Assembly: GCF_000236905.1 (NCBI RefSeq) | Contig: NC_016535.1 | Location: 330,524 to 394,523 of the forward strand | Reading direction: 5' to 3' | From: Tetrapisispora phaffii CBS 4417 | Taxonomy: Eukaryota; Ascomycota; Saccharomycetes; Saccharomycetales; Saccharomycetaceae | Length of the DNA: 64,000 bases | Shown here: piece by piece, positions 30,749-41,969 of the stretch | Layout of the letters: the number at the start of each line of letters is the position of its first letter | Numbering within the stretch: position 1 is the first letter of the stretch | Notes under the pieces: model-generated | Seen by the model: the letters and a program-made list of their open reading frames with translations, nothing else | Database searches by the model: none | What the model was told of the DNA's origin: nothing | Made by a program: the position numbers and the translations under genes

Positions 30749-30756
30749 TCCGCGGG
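30749..30756 (+). promoter_or_regulatory. Variant pleiotropic drug response element (TCCGCGGG)
   Basis: One mismatch from the TCCGCGGA consensus; the core CCGCGG is intact. It is 43 bases after the perfect element. Degenerate PDREs with an intact CCGCGG or CCACGG core are functional in several S. cerevisiae promoters. Confidence 0.55.
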
Positions 30757-30815
30757 CCAACGCGCGCAAACGAAAAACTGAAAAATCGAAATTCCGAAAT
30801 ACTGAAATTTCGAAA

Positions 30816-30836
30816 TGTCTCGAGGCCCTCGAGACA
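30816..30836. repeat. Perfect inverted repeat, 10-bp arms, 1-base centre
   Basis: TGTCTCGAGG, a single C, then its exact reverse complement CCTCGAGACA. It lies between the drug-response elements and the PDR16 TATA box. It could be a dimeric factor site or a cruciform/hairpin. Confidence 0.8.
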
Positions 30837-30851
30837 CACCATTAGAGTTTC

Positions 30852-30878
30852 GACGACCTCTGCTTCGCAGAGGTCGTC
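30852..30878. repeat. Perfect hairpin, 12-bp arms, 3-base loop
   Basis: GACGACCTCTGC, loop TTC, then GCAGAGGTCGTC. All 12 positions pair. It lies 15 bases after the previous inverted repeat and about 245 bases upstream of PDR16. No run of T follows on either strand, so it is not a polymerase III terminator. Confidence 0.85.
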
Positions 30879-31006
30879 CATTCTTACTGAACATCGTCAC
30901 ATGGAGAGCTGTCAGTTGTCGCTCGCTGCTCAATTAGTCGAACATCCACGCGACTCTGCTCGTTGTCTATGCTCTTTTCCGGCTGAATTTTCAATTGCAT
31001 TATTAA

Positions 31007-32161
<1,155 letters not shown>

Positions 32162-32450
32162 TTAATTCACGTCATCGACTTCAAATTTAAAAATAATTCA
32201 TTTGTTATAAAGGCATTACAGCGTACATTATTAAGATTCTTAAAAGGCAGGTTATAATTTAATTTACAACTCTGAACTAGATCTCCGACCGGATATATAC
32301 ATATATCAGAAAAGATAATTTTTATATAATACTTTATAAACTTCTTAATATTAATTGTATGCATTTAAGTTAGTTACTTTTTTCATCTATATTTTGTGTA
32401 AATATATACTTCTGTTATTCTATGAATATGCTTGTTTAACATTTTCCAAA

Positions 32451-33305
32451 CTAAAACGGTTTAGCACATTTACGTTTTTCCGTTGCACCTGTCGAAGGAA
32501 CTACCATAGTTTCCCAATCCAAAGCATACATTTGATTTCCTGCTCCATTACCACTTTTAGCGAAAACAACACCCAAATCATCTTTAGCAGTTGTTAGATA
32601 ATAATTCACACCATCACCCAATGATAATATCTGTGCTCTTACAATGTCTCCAGGTTTAAAACACTCAATGATTTTAACACTATCTCTTTCCGTGGCTCTA
32701 ACATCTTGCGATCTCAATGTACCTCTAAATGGATCACCAAAATCGGAGGATGTTTGAGAAACAGAATATGATGCAGAACCTGAACCAGCACCTGCAGCTA
32801 CTACTCCGTGGCCATTGCTACCGACTCCACTATCTATTGGAACTGGGCTATTTTCAACCGCTAAAATCTCTAGACTTACGTTTTGCAAAGTGATTCTTGT
32901 GACCTTTGCCAATACAATATCTCCTTCCTTTGGTAAATTATTTGTTAATTCGTTGTCAACTTCGGATGATGTGTTGTTTCTTTTATGAACAACAGAGACT
33001 TTTATTTTTTTAATCTCTCTTGTGCCATTATTACTATGATTCTTTTCATCTTCAGCAGTCTCATTCAACTCATCTAAATTGGAAGAATCCATTTTAAAAT
33101 CTTCTTCGATTTTTACTGTACCGACCAAAGTAGAATTGATAATATTAACAACCGTCCCATTAAGATTGTGTTTCTGTAGTCGAGTACCTGGACCTGCTAT
33201 ATACTCATAAACTATACTTTTATCATTTTCTTCTTTAATGTCAAATGCAGGACAAAGTAATTGGCCTGGAATTACAGATTCTGGAAATTTGAAGTTAATA
33301 CTCAT
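32451..33305 (-). CDS. CSL4: CSL4, exosome cap subunit
   Basis: 284 residues from the Met at 33305, against 292 in S. cerevisiae Csl4 (YNL232W). An N-terminal domain opens with FKFPESVIPGQLLCPAFD and includes GPGTRLQ. A central S1 RNA-binding domain (GDIVLAKVTRI ... GDIVRAQILSLGDG) and the C-terminal exosome-interacting part (LGVVFAKSG) follow. A Ser/Gly-rich insert interrupts the S1 domain. Csl4 is an S1/KH cap subunit of the 3'-5' RNA exosome. The upstream in-frame Met at 33332 adds nine residues not typical of the family, so I take 33305. It is convergent with PDR16, as in S. cerevisiae. Confidence 0.94.
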   Translation of the reverse strand: MSINFKFPESVIPGQLLCPAFDIKEENDKSIVYEYIAGPGTRLQKHNLNGTVVNIINSTLVGTVKIEEDFKMDSSNLDELNETAEDEKNHSNNGTREIKKIKVSVVHKRNNTSSEVDNELTNNLPKEGDIVLAKVTRITLQNVSLEILAVENSPVPIDSGVGSNGHGVVAAGAGSGSASYSVSQTSSDFGDPFRGTLRSQDVRATERDSVKIIECFKPGDIVRAQILSLGDGVNYYLTTAKDDLGVVFAKSGNGAGNQMYALDWETMVVPSTGATEKRKCAKPF

Positions 33306-33718
33306 CCTTATTAAAATTGCTTTGGTTTTCAAAAAAGCTACTATTGTTAATATTATTTGAAATTAATGAGAGTTGGTGAAGAGATTATGCTTTTATTAAA
33401 TTACATTTATTGTCAATTTAACATTATTTATTAAAGCCTTTTTATAATTCCATCTCATCTTATAATATTTTTTCAGTTTTAAGCTTGCGAAATTTTTCAC
33501 TACAAAGGTATCCCAATTTTCAAATGCTATCATTTCCAGATATGAATTAAATATTGGTTAAACTTTATCATAATCGCAGTGATAAAGATTTTGTAAGTAG
33601 TGTTACTATTGAATTTATTATGATCTTGAAATTATGGATTGTTCATTGTATGTATTTGGTGAAAAAACTTTATGTTTTTTCTTTATTTATTTACAAAACT
33701 ATTTGTAACATGAGTTAT
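33306..33718. other. CSL4 upstream region and BNI4 3' flank
   Basis: 413 bases, strongly A+T-rich. One 63-codon frame on the plus strand has no features. No motif assigned. Confidence 0.4.
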
Positions 33719-36520
33719 CTAGTAAAAATGAGTATAACATTTTGAATCCTCGTGAATTTCCATTTCACTTTTTAATTCGTTTAACTCGATCTTTATCATT
33801 TGTGCCAATTGTGGAGTAAGTTGGTTACACGCTGAAATATCTGGTGTTCGGTCGTACTCATGTTCACCATACGTTTCATATAAAATAATCTGATTAGAAA
33901 ATTTCAATCTTGAATTTGGTCTGACGTATGACATGTTAGTAGTAGCCAAGTCTGAGAAAATTGTGTTTTCACTCTTCGATATCTCATCCTCTCTGTCAGA
34001 TTGGAAGTTGCTTAAACCTTTAAATGACATGGATATAGGTCTACTACAATCATTGTCAGATTCTGGTAAAAATGCATTATGTTTGTTTTGTGAAGGTTCA
34101 GTCAATTCTTCCAAATCATTGAAATCTTCATTGTCAAAATCAGATCTGAATACTTCATCATCGAATTCTATTTTTTCTTCGTTAAAATTATCATTTTCTG
34201 ATTGTTGATATTCATTTTCTCCTGTAAAGTTATGTTTAAACTGTGCATCCTCTTGTTCTATGGTCTCATGAATGTTTTGTATGTAATTATAAGAAGTCGG
34301 TTCCAAATTTGTGCAGCCATCCTCAATTGAAATAACAGGGATGCTAGATTGAGAATTATCTTCGAGGTTGATAGTGTTATTTTGATGTTTAATACTTTGG
34401 GGCTCATTCTTAGAAGAAATATCGAAATTAAAATCTAGACCATCTCCAAAGTTAATAATATTTGCAAATTCCATTATATCTGTCATTAGTTCATCATCTG
34501 GGGTAGTTTCGGTTAAGAGGGTGCTTGAGTTGTTTATTTTTGTATTGCCCTCCATTTCAGGGTCGGAGTCTATCACCAAACTATTTAATTGTTCTTCTAA
34601 TGATCCAAAAGAAAAGTCGTTAGCATGGCTATCTATTAATTTTGATTGTTTATACTCAGTGTAATCAACGTCATCATCCTCAAAATATAATATATTAGAT
34701 TGATTATCTCCAGAAGGAAACCTACCACTTCTTAATATACTGCTTGCCGGTGATTTGGTTAAATCGGGTGTTGAAAGTACAACAGATGTAGGTTCACTGA
34801 TAAACATTCCTTCATTTTTAGCATTTATAGATAGGGATTCTGTCAAAGATTTTCTTTGTGAAGCACTAGAATTACGTTTTGATTTTAAGGATCTTGAACG
34901 TTCTAATGATATAATAGATTCCACTTCATGTGAATCAAGAGATTTGGGGAATAGCGATAATCCGGTGTCAATTGAGTTATTCAAAGACTTGTCTGTTGAT
35001 AAATAATCAATATTTCTGGAAGCTTTTCTACTGATGCTCTTTGTTTCCTCATCTGAGGTTATCTTTTCTTTATTTTGATGCATTAATTCTTTCTCAAAAT
35101 CTAGTGGAGTGGATTTTCTTTGAAGAATCTTCGCATTGTTACTACTTTTTGATTTTGTTCTGCTTCTAGTCTTTTTGATGTCTAGGGTATTAGATGTCTT
35201 GTCTTCTTTGTTCTTTTTAAAATTGTTGAAGATGCTACCACTACTATGAGATTTTTTAGTTAATTTTACTGGAGTTGTATCGTTAAGTTCTGAACGTGCT
35301 GAAAATGTAGTGGATTGTGGAATCCCATTACTGAGAGAATTCTTTTCCTTCGGAGATTTTTTCTTCAAGAAGGAAAAAATGCTTTTCTTCTTGTTAGGTG
35401 TAGTTATTGGTTCTTGTCTTTTTATTGGAGTAACTTTACTCTCTGATTTTGTTGGGATTGACTTTTTTTTGTCAGAATCTCTAGAAGGTATCTTAGATGT
35501 TGAATGATGGCTGCTTGTAGATTTCGTTTCTGAAGGCCCCACTATTTTATTAGATGCAACAGGACTTTCCTCGGTAGATTCATTTCTAATTACAGGAACC
35601 TGCTCTATGACCCTTCCCGTGGAAGAGTCCCCTTGGCTATGTATTAACGTATCTTGTGAATAAGCTGATTTGGAAGGTGAGTTATCATTTTCTTGAGATT
35701 GTGTCGGTTGAGATAATCCGTTGATCTGCTCAGTTGTAATTGAAGAGACCCTTGGTACGGTTGTGGAATAACTTTGTTTGCTTGATATCAGAGGTCTTGC
35801 CGAAGGTTTGTTAATCAGAGGCAAAACATTCTTGCCATTGGGATTTGGGGAACTCAAGAAATCAGGTTGTTCGTAGATCAACTTGTTTATGTTTTTGTTA
35901 GCTCCTCCAGGAAATTTAGACCTCCTGTCATCATCATGGATATCTATTAGGTTTGGAGACCCGATTAAATTTGGTGAAGATGAATCTATGAGGTTTGCTA
36001 TATTTTTATTAATAAGTTTGTTGGGAGAAGCATGTATATGTTCTAGCGATTGCTGTTCGGAAATACTGTTTTGAATAATTTCTCCCTCAAAGGATTTTTC
36101 ATCACTTGATTCTTCTACAATAGAGTTCTCCAAGATCATGCTCGATCTTATTTTACGATCCGCCTGTCTGGATTTTTCAGTCAAGATCCCAGCTAACGCA
36201 CTTAACGATGGGGATGAACTCATATTTAGAGTGATAGTTTCATTACCCGATTTCTCTAAAGACATTTTTGATGATGAATGTGGTCCATTTGAGTTGGGAC
36301 CTTGGGCAATAACTTGTGTATTCTGTGGCATCGCATTCTCGTGAAAAATAGAAGAATCACAACCATCGGGCAACTCACCAGCTGGTTCTGTGTCTTGTGA
36401 AATTTCATTCAAGATCAATGAATTTCTAAAATTTTTGACATGATCTGCCGAATTGATCGATGAGGAGGAATAGAAAGAAGAATTCCAGATATCAGAACTG
36501 TCCTGTTGTGTATCACTCAT
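33719..36520 (-). CDS. BNI4: BNI4, bud-neck scaffold linking chitin synthase III to septins
   Basis: 933 residues from the Met at 36520, against 892 in S. cerevisiae Bni4 (YNL233W). The protein is Ser/Asn-rich and largely disordered. Conserved islands include the N-terminal SFYSSSSINSADHVKNFRNS, the LNMSSSPSLSALAGILTEK segment and the C-terminal block RLKFSNQIILYETYGEHEYD to KCYTHFY. That last block resembles the Glc7 phosphatase-binding region of Bni4 (KxxF-type motif LKFS). Bni4 recruits Glc7 and Chs4/Chs3 to the mother-side bud neck. I use 36520 (MSDTQQ) as start because the family begins MSD; in-frame Mets at 36529 and 36550 add 3 and 10 residues. Confidence 0.93.
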   Translation of the reverse strand: MSDTQQDSSDIWNSSFYSSSSINSADHVKNFRNSLILNEISQDTEPAGELPDGCDSSIFHENAMPQNTQVIAQGPNSNGPHSSSKMSLEKSGNETITLNMSSSPSLSALAGILTEKSRQADRKIRSSMILENSIVEESSDEKSFEGEIIQNSISEQQSLEHIHASPNKLINKNIANLIDSSSPNLIGSPNLIDIHDDDRRSKFPGGANKNINKLIYEQPDFLSSPNPNGKNVLPLINKPSARPLISSKQSYSTTVPRVSSITTEQINGLSQPTQSQENDNSPSKSAYSQDTLIHSQGDSSTGRVIEQVPVIRNESTEESPVASNKIVGPSETKSTSSHHSTSKIPSRDSDKKKSIPTKSESKVTPIKRQEPITTPNKKKSIFSFLKKKSPKEKNSLSNGIPQSTTFSARSELNDTTPVKLTKKSHSSGSIFNNFKKNKEDKTSNTLDIKKTRSRTKSKSSNNAKILQRKSTPLDFEKELMHQNKEKITSDEETKSISRKASRNIDYLSTDKSLNNSIDTGLSLFPKSLDSHEVESIISLERSRSLKSKRNSSASQRKSLTESLSINAKNEGMFISEPTSVVLSTPDLTKSPASSILRSGRFPSGDNQSNILYFEDDDVDYTEYKQSKLIDSHANDFSFGSLEEQLNSLVIDSDPEMEGNTKINNSSTLLTETTPDDELMTDIMEFANIINFGDGLDFNFDISSKNEPQSIKHQNNTINLEDNSQSSIPVISIEDGCTNLEPTSYNYIQNIHETIEQEDAQFKHNFTGENEYQQSENDNFNEEKIEFDDEVFRSDFDNEDFNDLEELTEPSQNKHNAFLPESDNDCSRPISMSFKGLSNFQSDREDEISKSENTIFSDLATTNMSYVRPNSRLKFSNQIILYETYGEHEYDRTPDISACNQLTPQLAQMIKIELNELKSEMEIHEDSKCYTHFY

Positions 36521-37166
36521 AGTATTCATTATCTTTGGTGATAATCGCACCTGATCTTTACTTGCACCTAACCTTGGTAGAATATAAAATCAATCGATCG
36601 GACGCAACTAGCTAGATCAAGCAACTGAAATATACTTCTGCAAATCAGAGAAAGTTTTAAAAGTTTTTGCAGCTTATTATGCAAAAGCACCTTAAGTCGA
36701 TTGTGGTTGAACAGCCTAGCCCACTGATCGGTGGAAGCAACTTGATATATATTCCATTTCAAAGTGTTTTAAGAGAAGATAACTTCTCTTAGCTAGATTC
36801 CATTGACGTAAATTTTCATTTCGATATTTCATTTTCTCGATTGAACTTTTCCTCCCTACGGCACCATCTTCGACTTTTGACAAATAATTTAATATTTTTC
36901 CTATTTAGGTCAAACGATATTTTTAGGTTCCCATATCCCGACCAAAGGACGCGTTACCCAATCATTAATTAACTACGGTAACTTAAAAATCTCGAGAAGT
37001 GTAAGAAGACAAGATGCTATGCTATATGTATATATGCATAATTATTATTAGATAGAGATGCAGATGTGTTTTGTAGATGGATTGAGATTAGTTGTATTAC
37101 TCTGAGACTATATTCTATTTATTGTTTCGTTCATTATATATTATTTGATGTGGTTTTGGATTGAAG
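36521..37166. promoter_or_regulatory. BNI4 upstream region and MED16 3' flank
   Basis: 646 bases. An ACGCGT box (36949-36954) lies 429 bases upstream of BNI4. Otherwise no coding signal. Confidence 0.45.
36949..36954. promoter_or_regulatory. MluI cell-cycle box (ACGCGT) upstream of BNI4
   Basis: Exact palindromic MCB hexamer, the MBF (Mbp1/Swi6) core that drives G1/S transcription. ACGCGT is rare in such A+T-rich DNA, and BNI4 acts at bud emergence, so G1 expression would make sense. A single copy at 429 bases is weak evidence. Confidence 0.35.
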
Positions 37167-40115
37167 TCATTTGGACTCCTTTTTCTCTGGATGTGCTTTC
37201 TCTAGTTCGTACAGATATCCTGAGCAGATGCAGACTCTTGCATACATTGTTGGCCATCTTCTTGTCTTTATGCTTGTGGAGATGATTGTTTTATCTTCTG
37301 AGATTGTGTATCCAGCTCTTGTGACGCAGCCACATCTGCAACATCTCTTTAGACTTCCATTTGTCATTTCATTGTCCGTGAAAGTGTCGTAAGAGACACC
37401 ATCATATTCTATCTTTGAAAAAGACCTGGAAGTTTGATGACTTGGGCCTAGACTCTTGGTATCTGTCACTAATCCTTTGTCTAACGGTTGCGATAGGTGG
37501 AGCAACGAAGACTGGAATATTTCATCTTTGGAAATTCTTAATCCACTCGTATCAGCAAAATACACTTGTGCTGGGTCTATATGAGAAATTATAGCATTTT
37601 TAGAATAAGTCAGTAAAAATGAAGAAATTTTACTTATATCTTCAGGAATTTCAGCCTTCACTAACAATGACGGTTCTCTTGTTGTCGACTGGTTTTTACT
37701 GTTCAGATTCATGAATTTTGTATTGACATCAACTAAAAATGTTTCAAATTTTTCAATATTAACAGTGGATTCAGATAAAATTTTCTTCAAAAATTTAGAA
37801 GATTCGTTCAGTACAGGATAATTATTTTCAGGGAACTTAGTAACTAAATGAATCACCCTTTTAATTTCATTTAAAATAGATAGCAATAGTGAACGAGGAA
37901 TTCTTGCACCAAATACACCATATACTAGTGAACTTACGCTTGCAGAGGAATATCCCTTATTGATAAGGATTAAAACTTCCTGAATCAAATATGTAATAAA
38001 CTTAATGAGCCATTTTGCAATCGGTATCAAAGAATGTATCAAATCTTGTTTTGTAAATGACGTCTGAAATAATTTACCCCCCGCTAATTGTGCTGGACTT
38101 ATCGTATTTAGTTGCTCAATTGCAAATTGTAAATTACGAGTAACACCATTGAATGCAAAATACACGTTTCTTAAGTTCATGATAATACGAGCCATTTCAT
38201 AAACATTTTTATGGCGACAGCTACTACCTAATTCAAGTTGTAACAACATTGTCTTTTGAACTGGTCTACTTGAAATCATTTTTTCTAATAATTCTGGTGG
38301 TGCATCCGGTGTAATATTGAAAAATGAGTATATATCAGCCATCAGTGAAGTTATACATTCCTTCCCTCTATCTTGGTCTTTGTCAGAAATTTTTATCAAA
38401 TGTGTTTTACATGCAATGGATAAATCTTCAGCAGAAAGTTGCCTATGTATACTGGCGACAAATGCAAAAGCAAAAGCAGTGCTATTCACTTTATCCAAAG
38501 ATGCATCGTCAGTATTTTCATGAGATATGGAGATAAATTGTGGAATATCCTTACATGACTGTTTTATTAAAACACCGCACATTGTTGGTGAAACTATTGC
38601 CCATTCCAATGTACTTTGTGGTGGTAATTTGGGATAATTAAATCCTGCACTTAATACTGAAGTTAATATATCCCTAAATTTGCCTTGCCTATTTTGATGA
38701 TGCAGTCTCTCTGTTTCAACTTTCCAATCTGTTTTACTATATGTTTCAATAGTAGAATCCTCAAAATGAATTGATACAAAACCATCTAGTATATTGGATA
38801 TAATGTTTATGACTTTTTTATCCAAGTGAATTTCCGGCATGCAATTTAACGTATATCTATGTTTTGGTTTTAATTTTTGCTCATCTAGTCGTGAAATATC
38901 GGGTTTTAGTATTTTCAAATAATGTGCATTTAACTGAGTTGGGATGAGCTTGTAGCGTTTAATGATTGATTTTCCAGTATCTAGTACGTTATATAATAGC
39001 AATATTTCTGGAGCAGAGTCTTTTTCAACTGGAGCTTTTGAGATGACGTACAAATATTGAAATTCAAGAAGATTTCCTTCATCATCAATTTGTTCAACGG
39101 CAACATCTGAGAGATGAAATAAAGACAACAATGGATCATTTAACTGAGAATTGTTGATGTCAGTTATGTTCCAATTGACATGTAGTTTGTAAAATGAAAC
39201 CACTTTTGTTAGTCTGGAATATGTAGATATTAATAATGACTGGTCTTCGTTCAATGCTGAAATATTAGTATACTCCACCCAATCCATATCGTTGGAGCTC
39301 TTTCCTTGAGCTGTATTTAAGTGCAATGATATTTTTTTATGACTTTTAGAATTTGAAAATTGATACCAGAAGTCAATTTGACCGTTTTTACGAACTGCCA
39401 AACATGAGTATTTCATAAAAGGAGGATGAAACACACCATATGGGGGAATCTGTTGTACCTTATTTCTGTAACTGTTGATAGAACTGTCCAGAACACAAAA
39501 CTGAGATGAAATTACTGGTTTAGAGGAGCTTAGCCAAAATAATTCAGAAATCCTTGTTGGATATTCTTTCTTCGACTCCTTTTTAACGCATTTCACAGAA
39601 TCTTCTGAAGTTTCATTTAATTGCATTGGGTTGTTATGAATCTTGTATATATTATCCTGGAATAACATAGTCAGCTTATCCATTGTCACAGGACCTTGCA
39701 AACTCTGGCCCAGTATTAAAATTGTTAAATTACCAAGTTCGTCACATACAGCTAACATGTCACCAGGTAGATTAAACCAATTGTTCCAATGAACAGAAGT
39801 GATCTCATAAAAAAATGGACAGTTTTTGTTTGTGGTTCTATTAGCCTTAGATCCCTGGTAATTAGGTGGACTACCTGAACGACCAGCATTGATTGAATAT
39901 TTTCCTCCATTTGAGTTGCTGCTTGATGTAGTGTTTTGAGACTCATATAAATGTGGATGGATTGTATATTTCTTTGGAGGATGGAATCTCCAAGTTGTAC
40001 CATTAATAGTCTCCAAAAAGGTCATACATAGATTGCTATCTGTAGATGTTTTGTCAGAATAGACAATTAAACCTGTCTTAGACCATGATACAGCTTGATT
40101 TCCAAGTTCAATCAT
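37167..40115 (-). CDS. SIN4: MED16/SIN4, Mediator tail subunit
   Basis: 982 residues against 974 in S. cerevisiae Sin4 (YNL236W). The N-terminal half has the beta-propeller-like strands of Mediator subunit 16, including VSWSKTGLIVYSD and WNNWFNLPGDMLAVCDELGNL. The C-terminal part ends in a Cys-rich module CCRCGCVTRAG ... RWPTMYARVCICSGYLYEL (about 930-975) that is characteristic of Med16. Sin4/Med16 belongs to the Mediator tail with Med2, Med3, Med5 and Med15 and contacts activators in the nucleus. It is in the same orientation as BNI4 and YTP1, as in chromosome XIV order. Confidence 0.95.
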   Translation of the reverse strand: MIELGNQAVSWSKTGLIVYSDKTSTDSNLCMTFLETINGTTWRFHPPKKYTIHPHLYESQNTTSSSNSNGGKYSINAGRSGSPPNYQGSKANRTTNKNCPFFYEITSVHWNNWFNLPGDMLAVCDELGNLTILILGQSLQGPVTMDKLTMLFQDNIYKIHNNPMQLNETSEDSVKCVKKESKKEYPTRISELFWLSSSKPVISSQFCVLDSSINSYRNKVQQIPPYGVFHPPFMKYSCLAVRKNGQIDFWYQFSNSKSHKKISLHLNTAQGKSSNDMDWVEYTNISALNEDQSLLISTYSRLTKVVSFYKLHVNWNITDINNSQLNDPLLSLFHLSDVAVEQIDDEGNLLEFQYLYVISKAPVEKDSAPEILLLYNVLDTGKSIIKRYKLIPTQLNAHYLKILKPDISRLDEQKLKPKHRYTLNCMPEIHLDKKVINIISNILDGFVSIHFEDSTIETYSKTDWKVETERLHHQNRQGKFRDILTSVLSAGFNYPKLPPQSTLEWAIVSPTMCGVLIKQSCKDIPQFISISHENTDDASLDKVNSTAFAFAFVASIHRQLSAEDLSIACKTHLIKISDKDQDRGKECITSLMADIYSFFNITPDAPPELLEKMISSRPVQKTMLLQLELGSSCRHKNVYEMARIIMNLRNVYFAFNGVTRNLQFAIEQLNTISPAQLAGGKLFQTSFTKQDLIHSLIPIAKWLIKFITYLIQEVLILINKGYSSASVSSLVYGVFGARIPRSLLLSILNEIKRVIHLVTKFPENNYPVLNESSKFLKKILSESTVNIEKFETFLVDVNTKFMNLNSKNQSTTREPSLLVKAEIPEDISKISSFLLTYSKNAIISHIDPAQVYFADTSGLRISKDEIFQSSLLHLSQPLDKGLVTDTKSLGPSHQTSRSFSKIEYDGVSYDTFTDNEMTNGSLKRCCRCGCVTRAGYTISEDKTIISTSIKTRRWPTMYARVCICSGYLYELEKAHPEKKESK

Positions 40116-40610
40116 ATTAGCAATTTGATATCTCTAACAAACAATTGCTATTTCAACGAAATTTCTACAAAGTAGGTAATTGAGGTATGGTTCTGTAAAA
40201 CTGAACTTATCTTACGAATATATAATAGGAATTCTATGTATACATATGGTATGAACTAAATAGAACTAACTGTAAAGATTTATAATAATTTATAGTATTT
40301 CTTTTTTTTTGATTTTTCGTATTTTATTTTTCAAGGTTTTCCTACCTTTGGCTGAAATAAGAAAACAATGTATAAGTCAGTAACCTCAATGCTGATCTGT
40401 AATGAAGCAATATATATATATATATAATTATGTTAATGAGTTCCATGATAGAGACAGTATTCTGAATTTTTAAAATGCTTTTGAGTATTATTACGACATT
40501 TTTGAGTATTGCTTTTTAAATTAAAGACATTATATATTAACATAGGGTTTCGTCACTTAATTGGAAATCTTATTAGGATATCAAATATAACTATCACAGT
40601 AATCGGATTT
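40116..40610. other. MED16 upstream region and YTP1 3' flank
   Basis: 495 bases, A+T-rich, with a poly(T)-rich tract near 40300-40340 that could act as a nucleosome-excluding element for the MED16 promoter. No gene seen. Confidence 0.4.
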
Positions 40611-41969
40611 TTAATTGGAGGCTAACTCAAAATCGATGTCATCATCGATATCATCTTGGTTAGATACAGTTGAACTTTCAATATCCACCATATGACTTGG
40701 TAATGTCGATGCATAATTTGATAAAAATCCCTTTTCTTGTTGAGTGGCTAAATGATTATATAATTCCAGACAGAGCAGCATCCATAAGTAAAGTAGAAAT
40801 GCAGCAGCTACAGCAACAAGAAGATATGCACTATGGTCTGCTCCTAGTCTTAAAACTAATACAAGTTGTTCTTCGCTGGCGCCCATAAATAATATTCCAC
40901 CACAAACCAAACAGAAAGGAGCTAAATATTGAAATGAATAGATTTTATCCAGGGTTCTCTGATCCTTCAAGAGAAACGATATTTCTATTATTCGTAGACT
41001 TCCACCAACCATTAGAATCAAGCCAAAGAAATAATGAACTTTTGTGCTAATTATCAAGTGTTGCGAATGTTCGGACATAGCCCAACCAGTAAAAATAATT
41101 AATAAACTAGGAACAAATGTTCTCTTGCCTCCTCTACCCAAAAAAATGCCTAATAACCCACCTGCCCACCAGATAATTCCCATTGCTGTATGTTGATAAT
41201 CACCATGATTCCAGCCTTCTCGGCCCCATCTGTGTTCAGTAAAGGTGTTCACGATGCCCCACAAACACATGACCCAGCTATCTATGTAATCTTGCGAGTA
41301 AGGACCCTTGTTGTTCCGAATTGAAGGTATCACCAGAACCATTGCATAGATAAAACCATATAATACAAAGGCATTACCCATAATCCCATGAGCTATACAT
41401 TGACCTGTGTGACTTTCTCTACAAAATCCAAACATAGCCACAGGTGCTAAACAACTTTTAGTGAAACCGTTTATCACAACGAGAAATGATAATGCATTAT
41501 GGGCATATTTTAGACGTGATTCTCCTGTATTTGAAATAAAGGTTTGTAACAACTTGTTTTTAATTAACAACCCAGTGCCACTAGCTAATCCACCAAAGAA
41601 TAAAGATAAACCTAAGAGTATAAGAATTGACCATGCCGACCCTCTTGATGTTCGGTTCTCGACACCATCATTATCACTGAATCTGAGAAACAAAGCCTCC
41701 ACAACAGAATAAATACAACTAATTATTTGCAAAAACATAGAAACATTTATTCGACCAGCAAAAGAATAACTAGCAGAGACTGATGGAAGTAAAAATAGTA
41801 GAAATACACAACACAACCAATGGAACGTCCTGTTCCCAGCATCTTGAATATCTGGTCTTGTATATGCGGAAGTATCGTCCATATTCATTGACATATTATC
41901 ACATATCCCAAAATTAGCCAATGTGGATATAATAAGTATAAAAATATTAATCAATTGACTTAGTATCAT
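40611..41969 (-). CDS. YTP1: YTP1, multi-pass membrane protein of unknown function
   Basis: 452 residues against 459 in S. cerevisiae Ytp1 (YNL237W). A signal-anchor (1-22) is followed by about ten hydrophobic segments and an acidic cytosolic tail ending in DDIDDDIDFELASN. Conserved His-rich loops such as TEHRWGREGWNHGDYQHTAMG (about 245-265) and HGIMGNAF recall metal- or haem-binding membrane proteins, but no activity is established. The name reflects weak similarity to type-III alcohol dehydrogenases, which does not indicate function. Position between SIN4 and KEX2 matches S. cerevisiae. Confidence 0.94.
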   Translation of the reverse strand: MILSQLINIFILIISTLANFGICDNMSMNMDDTSAYTRPDIQDAGNRTFHWLCCVFLLFLLPSVSASYSFAGRINVSMFLQIISCIYSVVEALFLRFSDNDGVENRTSRGSAWSILILLGLSLFFGGLASGTGLLIKNKLLQTFISNTGESRLKYAHNALSFLVVINGFTKSCLAPVAMFGFCRESHTGQCIAHGIMGNAFVLYGFIYAMVLVIPSIRNNKGPYSQDYIDSWVMCLWGIVNTFTEHRWGREGWNHGDYQHTAMGIIWWAGGLLGIFLGRGGKRTFVPSLLIIFTGWAMSEHSQHLIISTKVHYFFGLILMVGGSLRIIEISFLLKDQRTLDKIYSFQYLAPFCLVCGGILFMGASEEQLVLVLRLGADHSAYLLVAVAAAFLLYLWMLLCLELYNHLATQQEKGFLSNYASTLPSHMVDIESSTVSNQDDIDDDIDFELASN

